This document shows positions 1-5,939 of a stretch of DNA of 7,563 nucleotides, in pieces; position 1 is the stretch's first letter; each line of letters starts with the position of its first letter. The DNA comes from CAYLPT01 sp964385645 (GTDB lineage: Bacteria; Armatimonadota; Hebobacteria; Hebobacterales; Hebobacteraceae). The translations under genes and the position numbers were made by a program. Under the pieces are notes generated by a model that did not search any database, had not been told where the DNA came from, and was given only the letters and a program-made list of their open reading frames with translations. The stretch spans positions 1-7,563 of the forward strand of contig CAYLPT010000096.1 in the NCBI GenBank assembly GCA_964385645.1, read 5' to 3'.

Positions 1-785
1 GCCCCATCCCCACCGGCGGCATGACCGCCCCCCTCCCAGCCGCCGGCCTGCTCGCCCAGAGCATCGCCGAGAGCATCGGCGGCTACGTCGTCGCCGACCG
101 CCTGCGCCTCCTTGGCCCCGACGCGCGCCTCCCCCTGCGCGTGGACTACGGCGACATGCGCGACCTCACCGTCGCCTACAGCCTCCCCGAGAACGTCATG
201 ATCCAGGTCCTCCTGCGCGACCTCGCCCAGCACTTCGCAGGCTACCGCATGGACTTCCTGTACCTCAACACCAACGCCAAGCGGCCCGACGCCTTCGCCG
301 CCGTGGACCGGATGGGCTACATGCTGATGCTCGGGCTCGCCGGCTTCCGCCACTTCTACATGGGCGCCGGCCAGATGTCCATGGACGAGATCTTCAGCCC
401 CGCCCAGTTCATCCTCGACATGGAGATCGCTCGCTACGTCCAGCACCTCCTCGACGGCCTCCCCTGGCACGCCGACCCCGCGGCCCTCGCCCGCACCGTC
501 GCCGAGGGCCTGGCGGAGGGCAACTTCCTCGCCCACCCCACCACCCTCGAGGCCCTGCCGCTGCTCTTCGACTCCAAGCTCTTCCGCCGCAGCAACGTCG
601 GCCGGTGGCGGGCCGAGGGTGAGCCCCGCGTCGAGGAGGTGGCAAGGGACATGGCCAGGCAGGCGATCGCGCGGCACGAGTTCCACCTCCCACCCGAGCG
701 CCAGCGGGCGCTCGACCACACCTTCGACGAGGCGTGCCGCGCCCTCGGCGTGGACCCCGCCTCCCAGCCCATACCTGCGCCCTAA
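1..785 (+). CDS. MttB-family (trimethylamine:corrinoid methyltransferase-like) protein, C-terminal part
   Basis: This is the C-terminal half of a COG5598/MttB-superfamily protein. Members move a methyl group from a methylated amine or betaine to a cobalamin-binding partner protein in the cytoplasm. The frame is open to the left edge. The ATG at 21 is not the start: it lies inside the family motif usually written GATAPxxxAG, here GGMTAPLPAAG. Counting from that Met, other family blocks are NAKRPDAFAAVDR (85-97), a GAGQ turn (115-118), SPAQFILDMEIARY (126-139) and NFLAHPTTLE (168-177), then a charged helical tail ending in a family-like way. Full-length members run to about 480-500 residues, so roughly half is missing. 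No in-frame amber codon occurs before the TAA stop, so this looks like a non-pyrrolysine member. The methyl donor cannot be predicted, and no corrinoid protein gene is visible. Its stop overlaps that of convergent folC. Confidence 0.85.
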   Translation, partial: PIPTGGMTAPLPAAGLLAQSIAESIGGYVVADRLRLLGPDARLPLRVDYGDMRDLTVAYSLPENVMIQVLLRDLAQHFAGYRMDFLYLNTNAKRPDAFAAVDRMGYMLMLGLAGFRHFYMGAGQMSMDEIFSPAQFILDMEIARYVQHLLDGLPWHADPAALARTVAEGLAEGNFLAHPTTLEALPLLFDSKLFRRSNVGRWRAEGEPRVEEVARDMARQAIARHEFHLPPERQRALDHTFDEACRALGVDPASQPIPAP

Positions 786-2119
786 GCGGCAGGCGAGCCC
801 AGGCCCAGGGCCTGCATGGCCTCACCGACCACATAGAGGGAGCCGGTCACCAGCACCACGTCGTCCGGCCGCGCTTGGTCGAGGGCCTCCCGCAGGGCGA
901 CCGACACCGGCGTGTACGCGCTGGTATGGCGACACAGGCGGAACACCGCGCGCTGCAACTCATGGGCCTCCAGCGCGCGCGGCGAAGAGCTGGCGGTGGC
1001 GATCACCCGGTCGGCCAGCGGACACAGGTGGGCCGCGATCCCATCCGGGTCCTTGTCCCGGCCCACCCCCAGCACCAGGATCACGCGCCGCCCCGGCAGC
1101 AGCGACTCCACGGCCTTCGCCAGCGCCCGCGCCCCGAGCTCGTCGTGCGCGCCGTCCAGGATGACATAGGGGCTGCGGCTGACGATGTCAAACCGCCCCG
1201 GCCAGCTCACGGAGGCGATCCCCTCCCGCACCGCCTCCGGCCCCACCGCCAACCCGTGCGGCCGCAGCAGCTCCACCAGCGCCACCGCCACCGCCGCATT
1301 CTCTGCCTGGTGTCGTCCCAGCAGCGGGCATTCGAGATCAGGGTACACACCCTCGAGGCCCCGGATCGTGAACACCTGTCGGCCCAGGTCCTCCCCGATG
1401 AAAGAGACACTCGGGCCGCCCTCCCGCCCCACCACCAGGAGCTGCGCGCGCCGCTCCAGGCAGACATCCTCTATTACCTCCATCGCCTCCGGCTCCTGCG
1501 GCGCGGAGACGACGGGCACCCCCTCCTTGACGATGCCGGCCTTCTCGCGGGCGATGTCGGCGAGCGTGGGGCCGAGTTCCTGCATGTGGTCGAGGCCGAT
1601 GCGGGTGATGGCACAGGCAAGCGGCACGATGACATTCGTCGCGTCCAGCCGCCCCCCCAGGCCGACCTCGACCACCGCCACGTCCACCCCCTGCCGAGCG
1701 AAGTGGAGAAAGCCCAGCAGGGTGTAGGCCTCGAAGAAGCTCGGCGGGCCGTGCTCGCAGGCACGCATCCCCTCGATTACCGGACGGACCTCCTTGACCA
1801 GCGCGGCCACGTCGGCCTCGGAGATGAAATCAGCGCCGACGCGGATGCGCTCTCGGAACGAGACCAGGTGCGGCGAGGTATACAGCCCGGCGCGCAGGCC
1901 GGCGGCAGTCAGCATGGCCGCCGCCATAGCCGCGGTGGAGCCCTTCCCCTTCGTGCCGGCGATGTGCAGGCACCGCAGCCCGGCGTGCGGGTCTCCCACC
2001 GCGCGCAGCATGTGCCGCATCCGATCCAGGTTCCACACCCGCGCCGCCGCCGCGCCCGCGGGCGTGCGCTCGTAGTCAACCAGGGATTCGAGGTAAGAGA
2101 CCGCCTCTGGATAGGTCAT
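782..2119 (-). CDS. folC: Bifunctional folylpolyglutamate synthase / dihydrofolate synthase
   Basis: FolC is a cytoplasmic Mur-ligase-family enzyme. It joins glutamate to dihydropteroate to form dihydrofolate and adds further glutamates to tetrahydrofolates, using ATP. The 445-residue length is normal. Visible motifs are the P-loop GTKGKGS (55-61), TSPHLVSFRERI (81-92), PSFFEAYT (126-133), VEVGLGGRLDATN (150-162), GLDH (174-177), EKAGIVK (191-197; the Lys carbamylated in this family lies in this block), LLGRHQAENA (265-274) and SWPGRFD (304-310). The normally invariant DGAHN reads DGAHD (321-325). The start gives the usual MTYPEAVSYLESL N-terminus. A GTGGGA stretch lies about 13 bases upstream, so the ribosome site is weak. 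It follows glyA on the same strand after 104 bases and is probably the last gene of the purH-glyA-folC unit. It may be synthase-only rather than bifunctional; sequence alone does not settle that. Confidence 0.95.
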   Translation of the reverse strand: MTYPEAVSYLESLVDYERTPAGAAAARVWNLDRMRHMLRAVGDPHAGLRCLHIAGTKGKGSTAAMAAAMLTAAGLRAGLYTSPHLVSFRERIRVGADFISEADVAALVKEVRPVIEGMRACEHGPPSFFEAYTLLGFLHFARQGVDVAVVEVGLGGRLDATNVIVPLACAITRIGLDHMQELGPTLADIAREKAGIVKEGVPVVSAPQEPEAMEVIEDVCLERRAQLLVVGREGGPSVSFIGEDLGRQVFTIRGLEGVYPDLECPLLGRHQAENAAVAVALVELLRPHGLAVGPEAVREGIASVSWPGRFDIVSRSPYVILDGAHDELGARALAKAVESLLPGRRVILVLGVGRDKDPDGIAAHLCPLADRVIATASSSPRALEAHELQRAVFRLCRHTSAYTPVSVALREALDQARPDDVVLVTGSLYVVGEAMQALGLGSPAA

Positions 2120-2149
2120 CGCTGCCGGCAGATCCCACCACAGTTCGTA

Positions 2150-2176
2150 GGGCAGGATGCCTGAGGCGCCCTGCCC
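2150..2176 (-). other. Inverted repeat in the glyA-folC gap
   Basis: A perfect 7-bp inverted repeat (GGGCAGG / CCTGCCC) encloses 13 bases, which contain a second small stem (GCC-TGA-GGC). It lies in the 104-base gap between glyA and folC, about 30 bases before the folC start. No T-tract follows on the transcribed strand, so it is not a clear terminator. It could be an RNA stem in the folC leader or chance pairing in GC-rich DNA. The rest of the gap (2120-2223) shows no gene and no convincing promoter. Confidence 0.35.
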
Positions 2177-2223
2177 CCTGCCCTCGCCTTGTTCCGAACA
2201 CCCGCACCGATACCCCGCCCCCC

Positions 2224-3477
2224 CTACACCACCTCCAGGTCCTCATAGATCGGGAAGCGCGCACACAGCTCCCGCACCTCCTCCCGCACCTGCGCCCTGA
2301 CCTTCGCATCCAGCGGGTTCCGCAGCACCCGGCCCATCATCTCCCCGATCTGCTCCATCTCCGGCTCCTTCATGCCCCGGGTCGTGAGCGCGGGCGTGCC
2401 CGGGCGGATGCCGGAGGCGATGGCGGGCGGCTGGTGGTCATAGGGGATGCAGTTCTTGTTCACGATGATCCCCGCCTCCTCGAGGAGGTTCGCTGCGTCG
2501 CGGCCGCTCAGGGTGAGGGGCCGCAGATCGCACAACATCAGGTGGGTGTCGGTTCCCCCGGAGACCAGCCGGATGCGCTGGGCCTGCAGCGCCTCCGCGA
2601 GGGCGCGGGCGTTCTTCACGATCTGGCGCTGGTACTCCCGGAAGCCCTCCGTCATCGCCTCCCGGAACGCGACCGCCTTCGCCGCGATCACGTGCATCAG
2701 GGGCCCCGCTTGGATGCCCGGGAAGATCGCCCGGTCCACGGCATCGGCCAGGTGGCGCTTGCACATGATGAAGGCGCCCCGTGGGCCGCGGAGGGTCTTA
2801 TGGGTCGTCGAGGTCACGATATCCGCATAGGGCACCGGGCTGGGGTGGATGCCGGCCGCCACCAGCCCCACGATGTGCGCGATGTCGGCCATCAGCAGCG
2901 CGTTCACCTCATCCGCAATCGCCCGCCACGCCTCCCAGTCTATCGTGCGCGGGTAGGCGCTAAAGCCAACCACCAGCAGCTTCGGCCGGTAGAGGTGCGC
3001 GATCTTGCGCGCCGAGTCGTGGTCCAGCAGCTCCGTGTCCCGGTCCAGCGCGTAGTGGTGGACGCGGTAGTACCGGCCCGAGAAGTTCGTCGCCTGCCCG
3101 TGGCTCAAGTGCCCGCCGTGGTCCACCGACAGCGACAGGATCGTATCGCCCGGGTCGAGCACCGCATGGTATGCTGCCATGTTGGCCTGTGAGCCCGTGT
3201 GAGCCTGCACGTTCGCATGGTCACAGCCGAACAGCTCCTTCGCCCGGTCTATGGCGAGCTGCTCCGCCTTGTCCACCGCCCCGCAGCCGTTGTACCAGCG
3301 CGCCCCCGGGTACCCCTCCGCGTACTTGTTGGTCATGATCGAGCCCTGCGCCTGAAGCACGGCCTTCGAGGCGTAGTTCTCCGAGGGGATCATGACCAGG
3401 GTGGTGCGCTGGCGCTCCAGCTCCTCCTGCATGACCTCCGCCATCTCCGCGTCCGTCTGGGCGAGGGTTCGGTTCAT
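2224..3477 (-). CDS. glyA: Serine hydroxymethyltransferase
   Basis: This PLP enzyme interconverts serine plus tetrahydrofolate with glycine plus 5,10-methylene-tetrahydrofolate, the main entry of one-carbon units. It is 417 residues, the normal bacterial length. Motifs in order: IPSENYASKAVLQAQGS (30-46), TNKYAEGYPG (49-58, with the catalytic Glu at 54), Tyr62, HGGHLSHG (120-127), ADIAH (197-201, with the PLP-ring Asp198 and His201), TTHKTLRGPRG (224-234, Schiff-base Lys227) and SGIRPGTPA (355-363, carboxylate-binding Arg358). The ATG at 3477 is chosen because GGAGG stands six bases upstream and the family N-terminus begins here; the open frame runs upstream into purH without family similarity. 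Some usually fixed positions differ: RWYNGCG where RYYGGCE is common, VDHGG for LAHGG, and RGAF for RGGL. It sits 22 bases after purH, so co-transcription is likely. Confidence is very high. Confidence 0.97.
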   Translation of the reverse strand: MNRTLAQTDAEMAEVMQEELERQRTTLVMIPSENYASKAVLQAQGSIMTNKYAEGYPGARWYNGCGAVDKAEQLAIDRAKELFGCDHANVQAHTGSQANMAAYHAVLDPGDTILSLSVDHGGHLSHGQATNFSGRYYRVHHYALDRDTELLDHDSARKIAHLYRPKLLVVGFSAYPRTIDWEAWRAIADEVNALLMADIAHIVGLVAAGIHPSPVPYADIVTSTTHKTLRGPRGAFIMCKRHLADAVDRAIFPGIQAGPLMHVIAAKAVAFREAMTEGFREYQRQIVKNARALAEALQAQRIRLVSGGTDTHLMLCDLRPLTLSGRDAANLLEEAGIIVNKNCIPYDHQPPAIASGIRPGTPALTTRGMKEPEMEQIGEMMGRVLRNPLDAKVRAQVREEVRELCARFPIYEDLEVV

Positions 3478-3483
3478 CGTCGT

Positions 3484-3488
3484 CCTCC
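3484..3488 (-). promoter_or_regulatory. Ribosome binding site of glyA
   Basis: On the minus strand GGAGG is followed by six bases (ACGACG) and then the ATG at 3477. It lies in the 22-base gap after the purH stop. It decides the glyA start against a longer open frame that would begin inside purH. Confidence 0.85.
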
Positions 3489-3499
3489 GTCTGCGACCC

Positions 3500-5056
3500 C
3501 TAGTGGCGAAAGTGCCGCGTGCCGGTGAACACCATCGCCATCTCGCGCTCGTCGCATACCGCGATCGCCTGCTCGTCATTGCGCGACCCGCCCGGCTGGA
3601 TCACCGCCGTCACCCCCGCGGCCGCCGCCAGCTCCACCGCGTCAGGGTAGGGGAAGAACGCATCCGACGCCATCGCCGCCCCCCGCGCCCGGTCACCCGC
3701 CTTCGCGACAGCCAGCCGCGCCGCGTCCACCCGGCTCGTCACCCCGCCCCCGATGCCCACCGCCGCCGTGCCCCGCGCCAGCACGATCGCGTTCGACTTC
3801 GTGTGCTTCGCCGTCACCCAGGCGAAGCGCAGCGCCGCCTCCTCCTCCCGTGTCGGGGCCCGCTTCGTGACCACCCGCAGCTCCAACGGGTCGCCGAGCG
3901 CATCCCGCGTCTGCACCACGATGGCCCCAGTGACGTGCTTCACATCCAGCGCATCGGCCGCCGCCAGGTCCTCGAGCTGCAACAGGCGCAGGTCCCGTTT
4001 CACCCGCAGCGCCGCCAGCGCCTCCGGCTCATAGCCGGGCGCGATCACGCACTCCATGAACCCGTGCTCCCGGATCCCCTCCAGGATCGCCTCCGCCGTC
4101 TCCCCATCCACCGGCCGGTTCAGCCCGATGATCCCGCCGAAGGCCGACACCGGGTCCGTCGCCAGGGCAGCGCGGTACGCCTCCGCCAGGCTGCCAGCCG
4201 CCGCCGCGCCGCACGGGCTGGTGTGCTTCACCACCACCGCCGCAGGCTGCGCGAACTCCCGCACCAACCCCAGGGCCGCCTCCAGGTCCAGGTAGTTGTT
4301 GAACGACAGCTCCTTGCCATGCAACTGCTCCGCCGCCCCCAACCCCAGCCGGGCCCCGACCGGCCGATAGAGCGCCGCCTGCTGGTGTGGGTTCTCGCCG
4401 TAGCGCAGGTCGGTCACCTTCTCGTGCGGCTGCAGCAGCAGCGCCGGAAAGGCCTCCGCGCCCACCACATGGTGCGACAGGTACGTGTGGATCGCCGAGT
4501 CGTAGCGCGCAGTGTGCGCGTACGCCTCCACCGCCAGCCGCGCCCGCGTGGAGTCCGAAACCTCGCCCCCGCTTCGCTGCATCTCCCGCAGCACGCTCTC
4601 ATAGCGCGCCGGGTTACAGATCACGGTGACGTAGCGGTGGTTCTTAGCCGCCGACCGCAGCATCGAGGGGCCCCCGATATCTATGTTCTCGATCGCCTCC
4701 GCGAGAGTGACGCCGGGCCGAGCAACCGTCTGCTCGAACGGATAGAGGTTCACCACCACCAGGTCAATCAGGGTGATGCCGTGTCGCTCGGCCGCCGCCA
4801 TGTGCTCGGGGTCGTCGCGCAGGCACAGCAGCCCGCCGTGCACCTTCGGGTGAAGGGTCTTCACCCGCCCGCCCATCATCTCGGGAAAGCCGGTGTACTC
4901 CGAGACGTCCGTCACCTCCAGCCCGGCCTCGCGCAGGTGGGCCGCGGTGCCGCCGGAGGAGATGATGCTCACGCCTAGCTCCGCCAGACCCGCGGCGAAC
5001 TCGCGCAGGCCCGTCTTGTCGGAGACGCTCAGGAGTGCCGTCTTGACTCGCGCCAT
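3500..5056 (-). CDS. purH: Bifunctional AICAR formyltransferase / IMP cyclohydrolase
   Basis: PurH performs the last two steps of de novo purine synthesis: it formylates AICAR with 10-formyl-tetrahydrofolate and closes the ring to IMP. The 518 residues match the family. The N-terminal MGS-like cyclohydrolase domain (about 1-200) shows LLSVSDKTGL (8-17), SSGGT (33-37) and GGRVKTLHPKVHGGLL (62-77). The C-terminal transformylase domain shows RYGENPHQ (218-225), the catalytic Lys277-His278 pair in VVKHTSPCG, SAFGGII (304-310), KHTKSNAIV (417-425) and the terminal block SDAFFPY...MVFTGTRHFRH. Two variants stand out: KHTSPCG for the common KHxNPCG, and GIGGGVTSRVD (434-444) for GIGAGQxxRVD. The ATG at 5056 is used because it directly precedes the conserved SDKTGL region and has GAGAGG eight bases upstream; an ATG 45 bases earlier lies next to the predicted transcription start. 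First gene of the unit with glyA and folC. Confidence 0.97.
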   Translation of the reverse strand: MARVKTALLSVSDKTGLREFAAGLAELGVSIISSGGTAAHLREAGLEVTDVSEYTGFPEMMGGRVKTLHPKVHGGLLCLRDDPEHMAAAERHGITLIDLVVVNLYPFEQTVARPGVTLAEAIENIDIGGPSMLRSAAKNHRYVTVICNPARYESVLREMQRSGGEVSDSTRARLAVEAYAHTARYDSAIHTYLSHHVVGAEAFPALLLQPHEKVTDLRYGENPHQQAALYRPVGARLGLGAAEQLHGKELSFNNYLDLEAALGLVREFAQPAAVVVKHTSPCGAAAAGSLAEAYRAALATDPVSAFGGIIGLNRPVDGETAEAILEGIREHGFMECVIAPGYEPEALAALRVKRDLRLLQLEDLAAADALDVKHVTGAIVVQTRDALGDPLELRVVTKRAPTREEEAALRFAWVTAKHTKSNAIVLARGTAAVGIGGGVTSRVDAARLAVAKAGDRARGAAMASDAFFPYPDAVELAAAAGVTAVIQPGGSRNDEQAIAVCDEREMAMVFTGTRHFRH

Positions 5057-5064
5057 CGCCACAG

Positions 5065-5070
5065 CCTCTC
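5065..5070 (-). promoter_or_regulatory. Ribosome binding site of purH
   Basis: GAGAGG on the minus strand, followed by eight bases and the ATG at 5056. It supports this start over the upstream in-frame ATG at 5101, which would lie upstream of the predicted transcription start. Confidence 0.75.
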
Positions 5071-5091
5071 GGGGGGAGATCAAGCGGGGCG

Positions 5092-5120
5092 AGTATAACA
5101 CGCCCGCGCGCCCCTGTCAA
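5092..5120 (-). promoter_or_regulatory. Sigma-70 type promoter of the purH-glyA-folC unit
   Basis: Read on the minus strand, a perfect -35 box TTGACA (5120 to 5115) is followed by a spacer of exactly 17 bases and the -10 box TATACT (5097 to 5092), five of six matches to TATAAT. A TGT just before the -10 makes it an extended -10 as well. Such an AT-rich pair in very GC-rich surroundings is unlikely by chance. Transcription should begin near 5085, giving a leader of about 28 bases with the purH ribosome site inside it. No known operator such as a PUR box is recognisable, and the leader is too short for a riboswitch. Confidence 0.85.
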
Positions 5121-5151
5121 AACGACCCGCCCCGCGGACCTGTAGGGCGGG
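5119..5151 (-). terminator. Terminator-like hairpin at the end of the aroB-PHP transcript
   Basis: On the minus strand CCCGCCC (5151-5145) pairs perfectly with GGGCGGG (5132-5126) across a 12-base loop, and is followed by TCGTTTT. That is the shape of a modest intrinsic terminator for RNA coming from aroB and the PHP gene. Its last two T bases are also the first two bases of the purH -35 box. The left arm can instead pair with GGCGGGG at 5167-5161, so two stems compete. Confidence 0.5.
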
Positions 5152-5196
5152 GGCTCCGAACCCCGCCTTCCACCCGCAGGGCGGACCTGTAAGGCG
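5134..5196. repeat. Pair of 16-base direct repeats
   Basis: GCGGACCTGTAGGGCG (5134-5149) recurs as GCGGACCTGTAAGGCG (5181-5196), 15 of 16 bases identical and 47 bases apart. The two copies flank the stem at 5146-5167. The arrangement, with palindromes at each side, resembles a dispersed intergenic repeat, but that needs copies elsewhere in the genome. Confidence 0.6.
5146..5167. other. Small GC hairpin between the direct repeats
   Basis: GGCGGGG (5146-5152) and CCCCGCC (5161-5167) form a perfect 7-bp stem around the 8-base loop GCTCCGAA. No T-tract follows on either strand. It shares bases 5146-5151 with the terminator-like stem next to it, so only one of the two can form at a time. Confidence 0.5.
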
Positions 5197-5224
5197 CGCA
5201 TGTCGCCACAGGCGCATGCGCGCC
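5193..5224. other. Long hairpin just after the PHP gene
   Basis: GGCGCGCATG (5193-5202) is perfectly complementary to CATGCGCGCC (5215-5224). Inside it, CGCC (5204-5207) pairs with GGCG (5211-5214) around an ACA loop, leaving only T5203 unpaired. The whole 32 bases therefore fold into one 14-bp stem. It begins 14 bases beyond the PHP stop codon. It has no T-tract, so it may protect the mRNA 3' end, help the downstream terminator, or belong to a palindromic repeat family. Confidence 0.65.
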
Positions 5225-5238
5225 GCCCCTGCCTCGCC

Positions 5239-5922
5239 CTACGCGCGCGGCCCTCCTCGGGCGCGCGCCTCCAGCCGCTCCAGCAGCCGGCGCGGGTTGT
5301 CGCCGAGCGCCGCCGCGGCCTCCTCCTCCGCGAGGCCGGCGCCGAGCGCGACCCTCCGCGCTCGCTCATCGCTCAACAGGTCCGCGGGCCCATGCGCGTC
5401 GCTGTTCACAAGCACCAGCGCCCCGGCGGCCCGCGCCGCGGCGGCCACCGCGCCGTTCGCCAAGCAGTGGCCGGCACGGCCCGACAGCTCGAGGAAGATC
5501 CCGTTGCGCGCCGCCAGGCCAGCCAGCTCCACGTCGAGCGGCCCCGGGTGCGCGAGGATGTCCACCTCAGGGCAGCGGAGGGCGGCCAGGTTCGTGCCCG
5601 GGGGCACGGGCTCGACCGGCGTCTCCCCGTGCACGACAACGAGCTGCGCGCCACTCCGGCGGGCGTGTGCCGCGAGGTCCGCGATCGCCTCCGGGGGCAG
5701 GTGTGTCAGCTCGACGCCCGGCACCGCCCGGACCTCCCAATGGTCCTCCGCAAGCTGGCAGTCCGCGATCAGCGACTCGACCACCGCCTCCAGGTTGCCC
5801 GGCGAGGCGTGGTCGGTGAGCCCGATCGCCGCGTAGCCCGCGACCACGGCGCGGCGGATCTGCTCGATGGGCAGCAGTACCCCGTCGCTAAGCAGCGTGT
5901 GGGTGTGGAAGTCAAAGACCAT
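5239..5922 (-). CDS. PHP-domain metal-dependent phosphoesterase (histidinol-phosphatase-like)
   Basis: A 227-residue single-domain protein of the PHP superfamily (COG1387 type), whose members hydrolyse phosphoesters with a cluster of metal ions. The expected ligands are present in order: His6 and His8 in DFHTHT, Asp13, His38 in LTDH, Glu71 in GVELT, His98 in VVHGE, His125 in ILAHPG, and Asp175 and His177 in NSDAH. It has no signal peptide or membrane segment and should be cytoplasmic. The ATG at 5922 has GGAGG eight bases upstream and gives the usual MVFDFHTHT start. It lies 17 bases after aroB and is probably co-transcribed with it. A role in histidine synthesis is not supported by the neighbours, and the substrate is unknown. 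The family call is safe and the function is not. Confidence 0.9.
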   Translation of the reverse strand: MVFDFHTHTLLSDGVLLPIEQIRRAVVAGYAAIGLTDHASPGNLEAVVESLIADCQLAEDHWEVRAVPGVELTHLPPEAIADLAAHARRSGAQLVVVHGETPVEPVPPGTNLAALRCPEVDILAHPGPLDVELAGLAARNGIFLELSGRAGHCLANGAVAAAARAAGALVLVNSDAHGPADLLSDERARRVALGAGLAEEEAAAALGDNPRRLLERLEARARGGPRA

Positions 5923-5930
5923 GCCCTTCT

Positions 5931-5935
5931 CCTCC
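5931..5935 (-). promoter_or_regulatory. Ribosome binding site of the PHP gene
   Basis: GGAGG on the minus strand, eight bases before the ATG at 5922, wholly inside the 17-base gap after the aroB stop. It fits translation of a second gene on the aroB transcript. Confidence 0.8.
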
Positions 5936-5939
5936 AGGG

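Noticed and set aside
21..785. Complete small gene starting at the ATG at base 21
   Set aside because: The Met lies within a conserved MttB motif and the frame continues to the window edge with matching residues before it.
734..2164. 476-codon open frame on the plus strand opposite folC
   Set aside because: It is antisense to a clear folC, is rich in Arg, His, Pro and Gln as expected from GC-rich antisense frames, and resembles no family.
2191..2199. GTTCCGAAC palindrome as a LexA-type operator
   Set aside because: Known LexA sites have different spacing between half-sites, and the neighbouring genes are not SOS genes; a nine-base match is easily chance.
2150..2223. G-quadruplex in the glyA-folC gap
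   Set aside because: On the minus strand the G-runs do not give four tracts of three with short loops, so the standard pattern is not met.
3478..3579. Longer glyA start inside purH
   Set aside because: The extra 34 residues are unlike any GlyA N-terminus, and GGAGG is placed for the ATG at 3477.
3392..4978. 528-codon open frame on the plus strand opposite purH
   Set aside because: It is the mirror of a fully canonical purH, with the same Arg/His/Pro-rich composition and no ribosome site or motif.
5057..5167. Attenuator or riboswitch in the purH leader, from the two competing stems
   Set aside because: The stems lie upstream of the consensus promoter, so the RNA started there does not contain them; the leader is only about 28 bases.
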